Shown here piece after piece: positions 41,411-49,151 of a DNA stretch of 64,000 nucleotides. The stretch covers positions 62,001 to 126,000 of the forward strand of contig NZ_FPBO01000006.1 of NCBI RefSeq assembly GCF_900116645.1, read 5' to 3'. This stretch comes from Pseudoduganella namucuonensis. Its GTDB lineage: Bacteria > Pseudomonadota > Gammaproteobacteria > Burkholderiales > Burkholderiaceae_D. Within the stretch, counting starts at the first letter, position 1, and each line of letters opens with the position of its first letter. Made by a program: the position numbers and the translations under genes. Under the pieces are notes generated by a model. The model made no database searches and was not told where the DNA came from. It saw only the letters and a list, made by a program, of their open reading frames with translations.

Positions 41411-42850
41411 ATGACTTCACACATGACTTCACATCACCCCTCGCGCCGCCGCTTCCTGCGCTCCCTCGCCACCGTGACCGGCATGGGTGCCATGCCCTTC
41501 GCGGCCAACCTCGCCGCGCTGGGCTCGGCCGCCGCCGAGGGGGCCGGCGACGACTACAAGGCGCTGGTGTGCCTGTTCCTCGCCGGCGGCAACGACCATT
41601 ACAACACCGTGCTGGCCACCGACAGCGCGTCCTGGAGCGAATACCGGCGCCTGCGCGTGACCGAGGGCGCAAGCTCCATCGCGCTGCCCGAGGCCGGGGC
41701 GCCGGGCGGCGTGCTGCCGGTCTCGCCGCTGAACGCCCAGGGCCGCGCCTACGCGCTGCACCCGCAGCTGGGGCCTTTGAAAACCCTGTTCGACGAGGGA
41801 CGCGCCGCCGTCGTCGCCAACGTGGGGACGCTGGTCCAGCCGACCACGCTGGCGCAGTTCCAGGCCCTGTCCGCGCCGCTGCCGCCCAAGCTGTTCTCGC
41901 ACAACGACCAGCAATCGATGTGGCAGGCCTCGCGCCCGGAAGGCGCCAGCTTCGGCTGGGGCGGCCGCATCGGCGACCTGGTCGCCGGGGGCAATGCGCA
42001 GGCCACGTTCACCTGCATCTCGGCGGCGGGCAACGCGGTCTACCTGTCCGGCCGCGAAATACGGCAGTACCAGATCAGCGCGGCCGGCGCCATGCCGATA
42101 CGCGGGCTGACCGGCACGCTGTATGGCGCCACCGTCAATCCGCTGCCGTCGGTCTCCTCCGGGCTGCAGAACAACATCTTCGAGAACGAATACGCGGACG
42201 TGGTGGAGCGCGCCATCCGCGCCCAGGCCACGCTGGCCGGGGCGATGGCGCCCGCCGGCGCGGGCGGCGTGCCGGATCCGTCGCCCTTCGTCACGCCGAA
42301 CACCAACGAGGTGGCGCCGAACATGCTGGCCAAACAGCTGCAAACGGTGGCGCGCATCATCGCCGGCCGCGGCGCGCTGGGCGCGCGCAGGCAGGTGTTC
42401 TTCGTCAGCCTGGGGGGATTCGACACGCACGACAACCAGAAGGGCAACCACGCGGAGCAGATGGCGCGGCTGGCGCACGCGCTGTCCTACTTCGACGGCG
42501 TGCTGGCCGGCCTCGGCGGGACCGACATGCGCCGCAACGTGACCACATTCACGGCCTCGGACTTCGGCCGCACGCTCACCAGCAACGGCGACGGCACCGA
42601 CCATGGCTGGGGCGCGCACCATTTCGTGGTCGGCGGCGCGGTCAAGGGGCGCGACATTTACGGCCAGTTCCCGCAAATCGGGCTGGGGCACGCGCTGGAC
42701 GTTGGGCGCGGCGCCCTGCTGCCCACCGTGTCGGTGGACCAGTACGGGGCGACGCTGGGGAACTGGTTCGGCCTCTCGGCCACCCAGATCGCCGACGTGT
42801 TCCCGAATATCGGCAACTACGCCAGCCGCGACCTGGGCTTCATGGGCTGA
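41411..42850 (+). CDS. DUF1501 domain protein, Tat-exported
   Basis: The protein has 479 residues. A twin-arginine signal (SRRRFLRSLATVTGMGAMPF) is followed by a DUF1501 fold of the alkaline-phosphatase/sulfatase superfamily, with LVCLFLAGGNDHYNTVL near the start, VFFVSLGGFDTHDNQKGNH in the middle and FGRTLTSNGDGTDHGWGAHH toward the end. The Asp and His residues resemble metal ligands. Folding before export through Tat fits a metalloprotein. The partner is the DUF1800 gene upstream. AAGGA six bases before the first ATG supports the start; a second ATG four codons later is possible. Confidence 0.9.
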   Translation: MTSHMTSHHPSRRRFLRSLATVTGMGAMPFAANLAALGSAAAEGAGDDYKALVCLFLAGGNDHYNTVLATDSASWSEYRRLRVTEGASSIALPEAGAPGGVLPVSPLNAQGRAYALHPQLGPLKTLFDEGRAAVVANVGTLVQPTTLAQFQALSAPLPPKLFSHNDQQSMWQASRPEGASFGWGGRIGDLVAGGNAQATFTCISAAGNAVYLSGREIRQYQISAAGAMPIRGLTGTLYGATVNPLPSVSSGLQNNIFENEYADVVERAIRAQATLAGAMAPAGAGGVPDPSPFVTPNTNEVAPNMLAKQLQTVARIIAGRGALGARRQVFFVSLGGFDTHDNQKGNHAEQMARLAHALSYFDGVLAGLGGTDMRRNVTTFTASDFGRTLTSNGDGTDHGWGAHHFVVGGAVKGRDIYGQFPQIGLGHALDVGRGALLPTVSVDQYGATLGNWFGLSATQIADVFPNIGNYASRDLGFMG

Positions 42851-42864
42851 GGCAAACTCAAACC

Positions 42865-42930
42865 GGGGACAGACCCGCGTTCCGCGCCTCATACCTTCTA
42901 CGAGACGCGCGGCGCGGAGGGTCTGTCCCC
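42865..42930. repeat. 66-bp palindromic element, copy 2, between convergent genes
   Basis: It has the same 12-base ends (GGGGACAGACCC / GGGTCTGTCCCC) and the same next 8 bases on each side as copy 1 at 12627-12692, and is also exactly 66 bp. The 26-base centre is different. It lies 14 bases after the DUF1501 stop and 22 bases before the dioxygenase stop, where it could serve as a bidirectional terminator. Confidence 0.85.
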
Positions 42931-42952
42931 GACGTGGCTGGCGTCGCGGGCT

Positions 42953-43858
42953 TCAGGCGATGACCGCCAGCGTCAGCGTGGCGACGTAGCCGTCGGTGAC
43001 GTTGCCGGTCACGGTGGCCAGTTGCAGCGAATAGCCGTCGCTGAAGATGTTGTCGGTCGCGAAGCTGATCTGCGCGAAATTGCGCACGCTGGCGCTGTAG
43101 CCCGTCGTCGCGTAGACCTCGTTGCAGGTCGCGTTGGGGAAGGCGAACTGCGAAGTCTTGATGCGGTTGGACGCGTTGGTGCTCTTGGCCAGCGTCGGGT
43201 AGACCTCGAAGTGCACGTGCGGCATGCGGCCGGAGTAGCAGCCGGGGAAGATGGTGACGAAGGTGACTTCGCCGTTCGCGTCCGCCTCCTGCACGCCGCG
43301 CAGGTAGTTCTGGTCGGTGACGCCGCTCGAGTACAGCGAATAGTTGCCGTCGCGGTCGCAGTGCCACAGGTAGACCGCGAAGCCGGACCCCGCGCCGCAG
43401 CTGGCGTTGGCGTTCTGGATCTTCAGCTTGATGGTCAGTTTCACGCCGGCGGCCACGCCGGTGGCGCCATTGAAGCTGCCGCGGATGTCCTGGCGCACCA
43501 CGCCGCTCTGGGTCAGCACGTTGACCACGCCGCTGCTGTTGCTGTTGGTGCCGTCGCCCGGATACGGGCCGCCCGTTTCCTCGGGGATCACGGTGCACGC
43601 GCCGGTGGTCGTGGTGGTGGTGCCGGTGGTCGTGGTCCCGGTCGTGGTGGTGGTCGTGGTGCCGGTGGTGGTGGTGCCGGTCGTGCTGGCGGTCGTCGAG
43701 CTGGCGTCCGAACCGCCGCCACCGCAACCCAGCACGGGCAGCGCCGCCGCGCCTCCCATCAACCACAGCAGGGACTTGCGGCGGCTGGTCGAGAGCTTCA
43801 ACATTTTATCGAGATCGGCCGCGAGGCCTTGGTCGTGGTCGTGGTCGTGATGTTCCAT
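42953..43858 (-). CDS. intradiol ring-cleavage dioxygenase-like exported protein with Thr-rich linker
   Basis: The protein has 301 residues. It has a His/Asp-rich N-terminus, then SRRKSLLWLMGGAAALPVLGCGGGG, a possible Tat and/or lipoprotein signal with a Cys, then about 30 residues of almost pure Thr/Gly. The C-terminal beta sandwich is of the intradiol dioxygenase fold, with candidate iron ligands Tyr in FAVYLWHCDRDG, a further Tyr, and the His pair in SGRMPHVHFEVY. IPEETGGPYPGDG is a family opening. Exported members of this kind are common and their substrates are poorly known. AGGAG precedes the ATG. Confidence 0.85.
   Translation of the reverse strand: MEHHDHDHDQGLAADLDKMLKLSTSRRKSLLWLMGGAAALPVLGCGGGGSDASSTTASTTGTTTTGTTTTTTTGTTTTGTTTTTTGACTVIPEETGGPYPGDGTNSNSSGVVNVLTQSGVVRQDIRGSFNGATGVAAGVKLTIKLKIQNANASCGAGSGFAVYLWHCDRDGNYSLYSSGVTDQNYLRGVQEADANGEVTFVTIFPGCYSGRMPHVHFEVYPTLAKSTNASNRIKTSQFAFPNATCNEVYATTGYSASVRNFAQISFATDNIFSDGYSLQLATVTGNVTDGYVATLTLAVIA
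43600..43700. repeat. imperfect GGT/GTC-rich triplet repeat encoding the Thr/Gly linker
   Basis: Dense, imperfect triplet repeats (GTGGTCGTGGTGGTGGTGCC type on the plus strand) encode Thr runs interrupted by Gly. Such tracts are prone to length change by slippage in multiples of three. Confidence 0.75.
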
Positions 43859-43879
43859 CTGGTTCTCCTGCTTTGTTGG

Positions 43880-44542
43880 TTATACCGAAGTGTTGATCAG
43901 GTTGCCGCTGGTGCCCGCCCCGGGCATGTTGTCCGACAGCGCTTGCAAGAAGCTGGCCAGCTTGCCGCTGGAATCCGAACTGTCCGTGCCCAGCGCCGCC
44001 AGCAGGTTTTCAAACGAGGTCTCGAGCGAGGTCGTGGTATCGCTGGTCTCTTCCGTGCTGTCGGTGGATTCCTCGGCGTCGCTGGAGGAACCCAGCTTGG
44101 CGATCAGGCTTTGCAGGTCCGCCGCCAGCTGTCCCGGACCGCCGGGGCCACCAGGGCCGCCTGGACCGCCGGTCGGCGGCGGTCCATAGGACTGGCCATC
44201 GCCGGACGACGATGACGACGACGACGCGCCCTGCTCGTGCAAGGCGCCCATCAACTCCTGCAGGAAGCTGCCCAGCGCCTGCGCCGCGTTGGCGCTGCTG
44301 GTGGTGCTGTCACTGTCATCGGTGCCGCTGCTCGAGCTGGTGCCGCTGGTGCTGTCGGAAACCCCGATGGATTTCAGCGCGCTGGCGATGGCGTCGATGA
44401 AGCCGCCGCCTCCGTCCGGAGGTGGCGGTGGCCGCGTGCCCCGCGCCTGGCCGGTCTCGCCGACACCGCTGGTGGCGTTCAGTTTGTTTACGTAGCTCAG
44501 CTGGCTGGCGGCGCTGCTGGAAGTCAGGGATGTAATCGTCAT
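43880..44542 (-). CDS. Ser/Thr-rich low-complexity protein next to the Spy-like gene
   Basis: The protein has 220 residues. The N-terminus MTITSLTSSSAASQLSY is followed by a Pro/Gly block, Ser/Asp/Thr-rich tracts, a collagen-like PTGGPGGPGGPGGPGQL, and three similar amphipathic helices (FIDAIASALKSIG, ALGSFLQELMGALHEQ, KLASFLQALSDNMPG). The repeated helix-plus-Ser pattern suggests a surface or secreted filament-like or calcium-binding protein, but there is no classical signal peptide. I do not recognise a family. It is 27 bases downstream of the Spy-like gene on the same strand, so it is probably in the Cpx-like regulon. Confidence 0.68.
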   Translation of the reverse strand: MTITSLTSSSAASQLSYVNKLNATSGVGETGQARGTRPPPPPDGGGGFIDAIASALKSIGVSDSTSGTSSSSGTDDSDSTTSSANAAQALGSFLQELMGALHEQGASSSSSSSGDGQSYGPPPTGGPGGPGGPGGPGQLAADLQSLIAKLGSSSDAEESTDSTEETSDTTTSLETSFENLLAALGTDSSDSSGKLASFLQALSDNMPGAGTSGNLINTSV

Positions 44543-44569
44543 GCGGTATCTCCTAATATGCGGTGTGGA

Positions 44570-45184
44570 TCAGGAACGCGGTGCGCGGGGAGGCAGCTCG
44601 GCCATGCGCTGGTCCAGCTGCTTGCGCTGGTCGGCGGTCAGCACGGCCAGCAGCTTCTGCTCGGTGCGCACGCGCGCCAGCTCCAGGTTGGCCATGGCCT
44701 GCGCGGCCGATTGCGCCAGCGCCGCGGCCTTGGCGTCCTCGTACTTCTCCACGGTGCTCATCTGGTGCAGTCCCTCCTGCGCCTTGTGCAAATTCCTTTG
44801 CTGCTCGCGCAGGTAAGGCGCCTGGCCGTGCAGGATGGTGAACACCTTGTCCTGCTGGGATTCCGTCAGCGCCAGGCCACGCATGAATGGCGGCGGCGCG
44901 AACATCGGCGGCGGTCCACCGTGCGGGCCGGCTCCCTGCGGACCCGCGCCGTCGGGGCGCTGCCCATCGGGGCCGCCAGGGCCGCCGGGAACGCCATGGC
45001 CGCCGCGCATGCCCGGCGCCGCGCCGGGTGGCGGCATGCCGGGGCCGCCTGGGGTGTGCATGCCTGGTCCCGGGCCGAAGCCTGCGTCGCCACTCTCCAC
45101 GGTGCTTTCCGCGAACGTGGCCAGCGGCAGCGCCAGCGCCACAGCCAGCGCCACGGTCAGCGGCGTCATGTTCTTGATCTTCAT
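44570..45184 (-). CDS. Spy/CpxP-family periplasmic protein (LTxxQ motifs)
   Basis: The protein has 204 residues from the ATG at 45184 (GAGGAG upstream). A signal peptide (MKIKNMTPLTVALAVALALPLATFA) is followed by about 75 residues rich in Gly, Pro, Met and His, then a helical domain with LTESQQDKVFTIL and LLAVLTADQRKQLDQ. These are the two LTxxQ motifs of Spy/CpxP chaperones, which bind misfolded periplasmic proteins and, for CpxP, inhibit the sensor kinase. It is divergent from the response regulator across two CpxR-type boxes, the classic cpxP-cpxRA arrangement. The Met/His-rich segment may bind metal. Confidence 0.83.
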   Translation of the reverse strand: MKIKNMTPLTVALAVALALPLATFAESTVESGDAGFGPGPGMHTPGGPGMPPPGAAPGMRGGHGVPGGPGGPDGQRPDGAGPQGAGPHGGPPPMFAPPPFMRGLALTESQQDKVFTILHGQAPYLREQQRNLHKAQEGLHQMSTVEKYEDAKAAALAQSAAQAMANLELARVRTEQKLLAVLTADQRKQLDQRMAELPPRAPRS

Positions 45185-45254
45185 AACTGCTCCTCGTTGT
45201 TTGTTGAGTGCAGCCATTGTCCGGTCCGGGCATGTAAAGCGCGGTTAGCGCGGC

Positions 45255-45269
45255 GTAAAACCATGTAAA
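45255..45269 (+). promoter_or_regulatory. CpxR-type box 1 (GTAAA-N5-GTAAA)
   Basis: A perfect direct repeat of GTAAA separated by five bases lies in the divergent region between the Spy-like gene and the response-regulator gene. A further single GTAAA lies at 45234-45238. It matches the CpxR consensus known from enterobacteria. Confidence 0.7.
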
Positions 45270-45279
45270 GAACGCGGTT

Positions 45280-45294
45280 GTAAATCGGGGTAAA
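45280..45294 (+). promoter_or_regulatory. CpxR-type box 2 (GTAAA-N5-GTAAA)
   Basis: This is a second perfect GTAAA-N5-GTAAA, starting 25 bases after the first and therefore on a similar face of the helix. It lies just upstream of the expected -35 position for a TATCAT -10-like hexamer at 45322-45327, which suits activation of the regulator operon (autoregulation). Confidence 0.7.
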
Positions 45295-45356
45295 AGCCGC
45301 TTTCCGCTTCCATCGGTGCGTTATCATGGGCTCTCGACAATCCACAAAGCCGCACA

Positions 45357-46046
45357 ATGAGCAAGGTACTGCTGATAGACGACGATATTGAACTGGTGGG
45401 CATGTTCCAGGAATACCTGGAGCAGGAAGGCTTCGACGTGAAGACCGCGCACGACGGCGAGGCCGGCGCCGCGGCCGCCCTCTCCGGCCAGTACGCCATC
45501 GCCATCCTGGACGTGATGATGCCGCGCATGAACGGCCTGGAAACGCTGCGCCGCATCCGCGCGCACAGCCAGTTGCCCATCCTGATGCTGACCGCGCGCG
45601 GCGACGACACCGACCGCATCGTCGGCCTGGAGTTGGGCGCGGACGACTACGTCGCCAAGCCCTGCACGCCGCGCGAACTGACTGCCCGCATCCGCGCCAT
45701 CCTGCGCCGCACCCAGGGCGCGCCGATGGACGGCGGCGCCAGTTCGCCGCTGGTGGTGGGCCAGCTCACCATGTGGCCCGAGCAGCGCCGCGCCACCTGG
45801 GCCGGCGACGCGCTGGAACTGACCAGCACCGAATTCAACCTGCTGGAAGTCCTGGCGCGCAACGCGGGCAAGCCCGTCAGCAAGAACATCCTGTCCGAAC
45901 AGGGCCTGGGGCGTCCCATGGCGCGCTTCGACCGCAACATCGACGTCCACCTGAGCAGCCTGCGGCACAAGCTCGGCACCATCGCCGACGGCCGCTCCTG
46001 CCTGCAAACCGTGTACCGCATGGGCTATCAGCTCATCAAGGAGTGA
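45357..46046 (+). CDS. cpxR: OmpR-family response regulator, CpxR-like
   Basis: The protein has 229 residues. The receiver starts MSKVLLIDDDIELVGMFQEY, the phospho-acceptor Asp is in AIAILDVMMPRMNG, the Thr/Lys switch residues are in LMLTARGDD and YVAKPCTPRE, and the C-terminal winged helix is about 130-228 (LTSTEFNLLEVLARNAGKPVSK ...). It should bind the two GTAAA-N5-GTAAA boxes just upstream. Operon position, binding sites and the divergent Spy-like gene together support a CpxR-type role in envelope stress. The ortholog name rests on this context. Confidence 0.88.
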   Translation: MSKVLLIDDDIELVGMFQEYLEQEGFDVKTAHDGEAGAAAALSGQYAIAILDVMMPRMNGLETLRRIRAHSQLPILMLTARGDDTDRIVGLELGADDYVAKPCTPRELTARIRAILRRTQGAPMDGGASSPLVVGQLTMWPEQRRATWAGDALELTSTEFNLLEVLARNAGKPVSKNILSEQGLGRPMARFDRNIDVHLSSLRHKLGTIADGRSCLQTVYRMGYQLIKE

Positions 46047-46048
46047 GC

Positions 46049-47578
46049 GTGGGCCGCCTGTTCTGGAAGTTCTTCTTCTCCATCCTGCTGGCCCAGATGG
46101 TGGCCGGAGTGGGCATAGGGGGCGCCATCTGGCTGAAGAACCGCGACAGCGCATCCCCCCTGCAGCTCGACATCGACACCGGGCCGCGCGCCGAGGACGC
46201 CATCGCCTCGGCCGCCGTCACGCTGGAATTCGGCGGCGTGGAGGCCTTGCGCAAGCTGCTGGAGAATATGGACCGGCACCGCGTGTACGCCGTGAATGAA
46301 ACGGGACATGAACTGCTGGGCCGCATCGCCCGCCCCGCCGCCGTGCAGGAAGCGCGGCAGGTGTTGGCGAACAGCCAGCGTCAGCGCGTGGTGCGCGAAA
46401 CCAAGGCGGCCGATGGCCACCGCTATCTGCTGTTCCTGCCCGCGCGCGCGCCGGGCATGGCGCCGGACGGCCCGTCGGACATCATGCGCGGCGCCGAAAT
46501 GGCCGCGATGGGCGCGGCCGGCGCCACGTTCGGCCGCGGTCCCCGCGGCCCCGGCAACGATGGTCCCGACGGTCCAGCTCCTGGCCCGCCGCCGGACGGG
46601 CGCTTTGGCGGACCTGGTGGCCCCGGCGGACCCGGCGGCCCCGGCGGCCCGGGTCCCGGCCCGCGCTTCCAGCCGCTCACGCCATTCGTCCCCATTGCCG
46701 CCGCCGTGCTGGCCAGCCTGCTGTTCGCCGCAGTGCTGGCGTGGTACTTCTCGCGCCCCATCCGTTCGCTGCGCCAGGCCTTCGAGGCCGCCTCGCATGG
46801 CGACCTGGCGCCCCGCTTCGCGCACGCATCCGGCAAGCGCGGCGGCGACGAACTGAGCGAACTGGGACGCGATTTCGATCACATGACCGCCCGCCTGCGC
46901 AGCCTGATCGACGGCCAGACCCGCTTGCTGCACGACGTTTCGCACGAACTGCGCTCGCCGCTGGCGCGCCTGCAGGCCGCCATCGGCCTGGCGCACCAGC
47001 AGCCGGAAAAAATGCGCGCGTCGATGGAGCGGATCGAACGCGAAAGCGTCCGCATGGACAAGCTGGTGGGAGAGTTGCTGACGCTGGCCCGGCTGGAAGC
47101 GGGCGCGCTCAATTCGGCCAAGGAGGAAATCAGCATGGCCGAGCTACTCGAAGAAATCGTCGGCGACGCCGAGTTCGAGGCCGCCTCGCACGACCGCGCC
47201 ATCGAACTGCGCGGCGAGGCGGATGTCGCCGTCATCGGCCAGCCGGACCTGCTGGCGCGGGGGATCGAGAACATCGTCCGCAACGCCATCAAGCACAGCC
47301 CCGCGGGCGGCACGGTCAGGGTGGAGCTTGACCCGGACGAGGCCAGGGGCCAGTTGCGCATCCGCGTGCTGGACCGGGGGCCGGGTGTGGCGCCGGCGGA
47401 CCTGGAGGCGATCTTCCAGCCCTTCTTCCGCGGCAGCGACCAGCCCAAGGACGTGGAAGGCCACGGTCTGGGCCTGGCCATCGCCCAGCAGGTGGTGCAG
47501 GCGCATGGCGGCAGCATCAACGCCCGCAACCGCGAGGATGGCGGGCTGTGCGTGGAGATCGGCCTGCCGATCTCCTGA
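46049..47578 (+). CDS. cpxA: sensor histidine kinase, CpxA-like, with Gly/Pro-rich periplasmic loop
   Basis: The protein has 509 residues with a GTG start (AAGGAG five bases upstream), two bases after the regulator stop. It has a membrane segment at about 8-28, then a periplasmic sensor with a collagen-like tract (GPGGPGGPGGPGGPGPG, about 185-210). A second membrane segment (about 215-235) is followed by HAMP, the H-box LLHDVSHELRSPLARLQAAI, the N-box NIVRNAIKHSP and G-boxes RDRGPGVAP-like and GHGLGLAIAQQVV. The H-box region is close to CpxA. It phosphorylates the adjacent regulator. The Gly-Pro tract is not part of known CpxA proteins. Confidence 0.88.
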   Translation: MGRLFWKFFFSILLAQMVAGVGIGGAIWLKNRDSASPLQLDIDTGPRAEDAIASAAVTLEFGGVEALRKLLENMDRHRVYAVNETGHELLGRIARPAAVQEARQVLANSQRQRVVRETKAADGHRYLLFLPARAPGMAPDGPSDIMRGAEMAAMGAAGATFGRGPRGPGNDGPDGPAPGPPPDGRFGGPGGPGGPGGPGGPGPGPRFQPLTPFVPIAAAVLASLLFAAVLAWYFSRPIRSLRQAFEAASHGDLAPRFAHASGKRGGDELSELGRDFDHMTARLRSLIDGQTRLLHDVSHELRSPLARLQAAIGLAHQQPEKMRASMERIERESVRMDKLVGELLTLARLEAGALNSAKEEISMAELLEEIVGDAEFEAASHDRAIELRGEADVAVIGQPDLLARGIENIVRNAIKHSPAGGTVRVELDPDEARGQLRIRVLDRGPGVAPADLEAIFQPFFRGSDQPKDVEGHGLGLAIAQQVVQAHGGSINARNREDGGLCVEIGLPIS

Positions 47579-47591
47579 GGACGAGAGGAAA

Positions 47592-48158
47592 TTAAGCCTT
47601 GGGCAGGGTCACGCCGTGCTGGCCCTGATACTTGCCGTTGCGGTCCTTGTACGACACTTCGCACACCTCGTCGCTCTCGAAGAACAGCACCTGCGCGCAG
47701 CCTTCGCCGGCGTAGATCTTGGCCGGCAGCGGCGTGGTGTTGGAGAACTCCAGCGTCACGTAGCCTTCCCATTCGGGTTCGAACGGCGTCACGTTGACGA
47801 TGATGCCGCAGCGCGCGTAGGTCGATTTGCCCAGGCAAACGGTCAGCACATTGCGTGGAATGCGGAAGTACTCGATGGTGCGGGCCAGCGCGAAGGAGTT
47901 CGGCGGGATGATGCAAACGTCGCTCTTGATGTCGACGAAGGAATTGGAATCGAAGTTCTTGGGATCGACGATGGTGCTGTTGATGTTCGTGAAAATCTTG
48001 AACTCGTCAGCGCAGCGGATGTCGTAGCCGTAAGACGAGGTGCCGTAAGAGATCACCTTGCGGCCGTCCTCCATGCGGACCTGGCCCGGCTCGAACGGCT
48101 CGATCATCTTGTGCTGCTCCGCCATGCGGCGTATCCATTTGTCGCTCTTAATCGTCAT
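47592..48158 (-). CDS. dcd: dCTP deaminase
   Basis: The protein has 188 residues at full family length. Typical blocks are [57 protein letters not shown] with the catalytic Glu in PFEPEWEG, and AQVLFFES. It converts dCTP to dUTP, the first step toward dTMP. It is convergent with the cpxA-like gene with 13 bases between stops and no clear terminator. Confidence 0.96.
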   Translation of the reverse strand: MTIKSDKWIRRMAEQHKMIEPFEPGQVRMEDGRKVISYGTSSYGYDIRCADEFKIFTNINSTIVDPKNFDSNSFVDIKSDVCIIPPNSFALARTIEYFRIPRNVLTVCLGKSTYARCGIIVNVTPFEPEWEGYVTLEFSNTTPLPAKIYAGEGCAQVLFFESDEVCEVSYKDRNGKYQGQHGVTLPKA

Positions 48159-48252
48159 CGCAAAACCATTTTCTCAAGATTGCAGGGGGGCGCCGGGCGC
48201 CTAACACCCGGGATTTTACAATAAGGCCCTGCCTTGAAGGACAATTTCCGAT

Positions 48253-49089
48253 TCAATACCGGCGGCGGCGCTTGATGCGGGCGGGCGCTCCAACCTGCGA
48301 CAGCAGCCTTACGATCATTTCATGGGCGGCGGCGGCCGTCATTTGCGGATCCTCCATGGGGAACAGGTGGCCGCCCGGGACCATGCGCATGTTCCTGCGC
48401 ACCAGGCGGCGCGTCGCCTCCAGGCCCGCCTGGCGGTTTTCCACCGATTCGGTGCCGCCAATAAAGCCGGCCGGCACGCGCAGGCCGCGCTTGACCAGCG
48501 CGCCGATATGGTGGGGCAGCGCGCGGTAGACCTCCGTCTCGTTCTCGCGCGAGTAGCGCAGCTGCACGCCTTCCGGGTGCGGCTTCAGGCCGGCGTCGAT
48601 GTAATCCTGCAGCACGCCCGGTGCCCAGGCCTGGAAGATGTCCTTGCTGGCGAAATGCTCGTAGGCGGCTTGCGCGTCCGGCCACACGTTGCGGCGGCGG
48701 GCGGAAAAACGGGCGGGCGACAGGCGGTCCGCGATCGGCAGGCGGCGCATCACGCGCAGCAGCATGGCGCGCCAACCCGCCACCACCGGCGAGTCCAGCA
48801 TCAGCACGCAGCGCACCAGGTCCGGACGCGTGGCCGCCACCATCAGGCTGAGCATCCCGCCCAGCGAATGGCCGACCAGGATCACGGGTTCGGTGTAGCG
48901 CGCAGTCAGCTCGTCGACCAGTTCCTTGACCTGGTGCGGCCAGCCGGTCTGCACCGGATACTGCGGGTTGTGGGCGTGCATATCCAGCGCCTGGATATCG
49001 TAATGCTCGCCGAGCAGTTCGAACAGGCGGCGGTAGGTCCCGGCCGGATAGCTGTTAGCGTGGGAAAAATGCAGCTTTGGTTTATTCAT
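48253..49089 (-). CDS. alpha/beta hydrolase
   Basis: The protein has 278 residues. LHFSHANSYPAGTYRRL is the oxyanion strand region, VILVGHSLGGMLSLM the nucleophile elbow (GxSxG), and the acid and His are near GTESVENRQ and MVPGGHLFPMEDP. The fold and motifs are those of small serine hydrolases; the substrate is not predictable. The C-terminus is very basic (RIKRRRRY). It reads in the same direction as dcd. Confidence 0.87.
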   Translation of the reverse strand: MNKPKLHFSHANSYPAGTYRRLFELLGEHYDIQALDMHAHNPQYPVQTGWPHQVKELVDELTARYTEPVILVGHSLGGMLSLMVAATRPDLVRCVLMLDSPVVAGWRAMLLRVMRRLPIADRLSPARFSARRRNVWPDAQAAYEHFASKDIFQAWAPGVLQDYIDAGLKPHPEGVQLRYSRENETEVYRALPHHIGALVKRGLRVPAGFIGGTESVENRQAGLEATRRLVRRNMRMVPGGHLFPMEDPQMTAAAAHEMIVRLLSQVGAPARIKRRRRY

Positions 49090-49151
49090 CCGGTAATTGT
49101 ATGATGCCTGCGAGCAAAAGAATAGACGGGTTCCACTAACGTGCGCCGCCT

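Noticed and set aside
43600..43700. Possible CRISPR-like repeat array
   Set aside because: The units are imperfect triplets with no spacers, lying inside a coding frame. It is a Thr-linker microsatellite.
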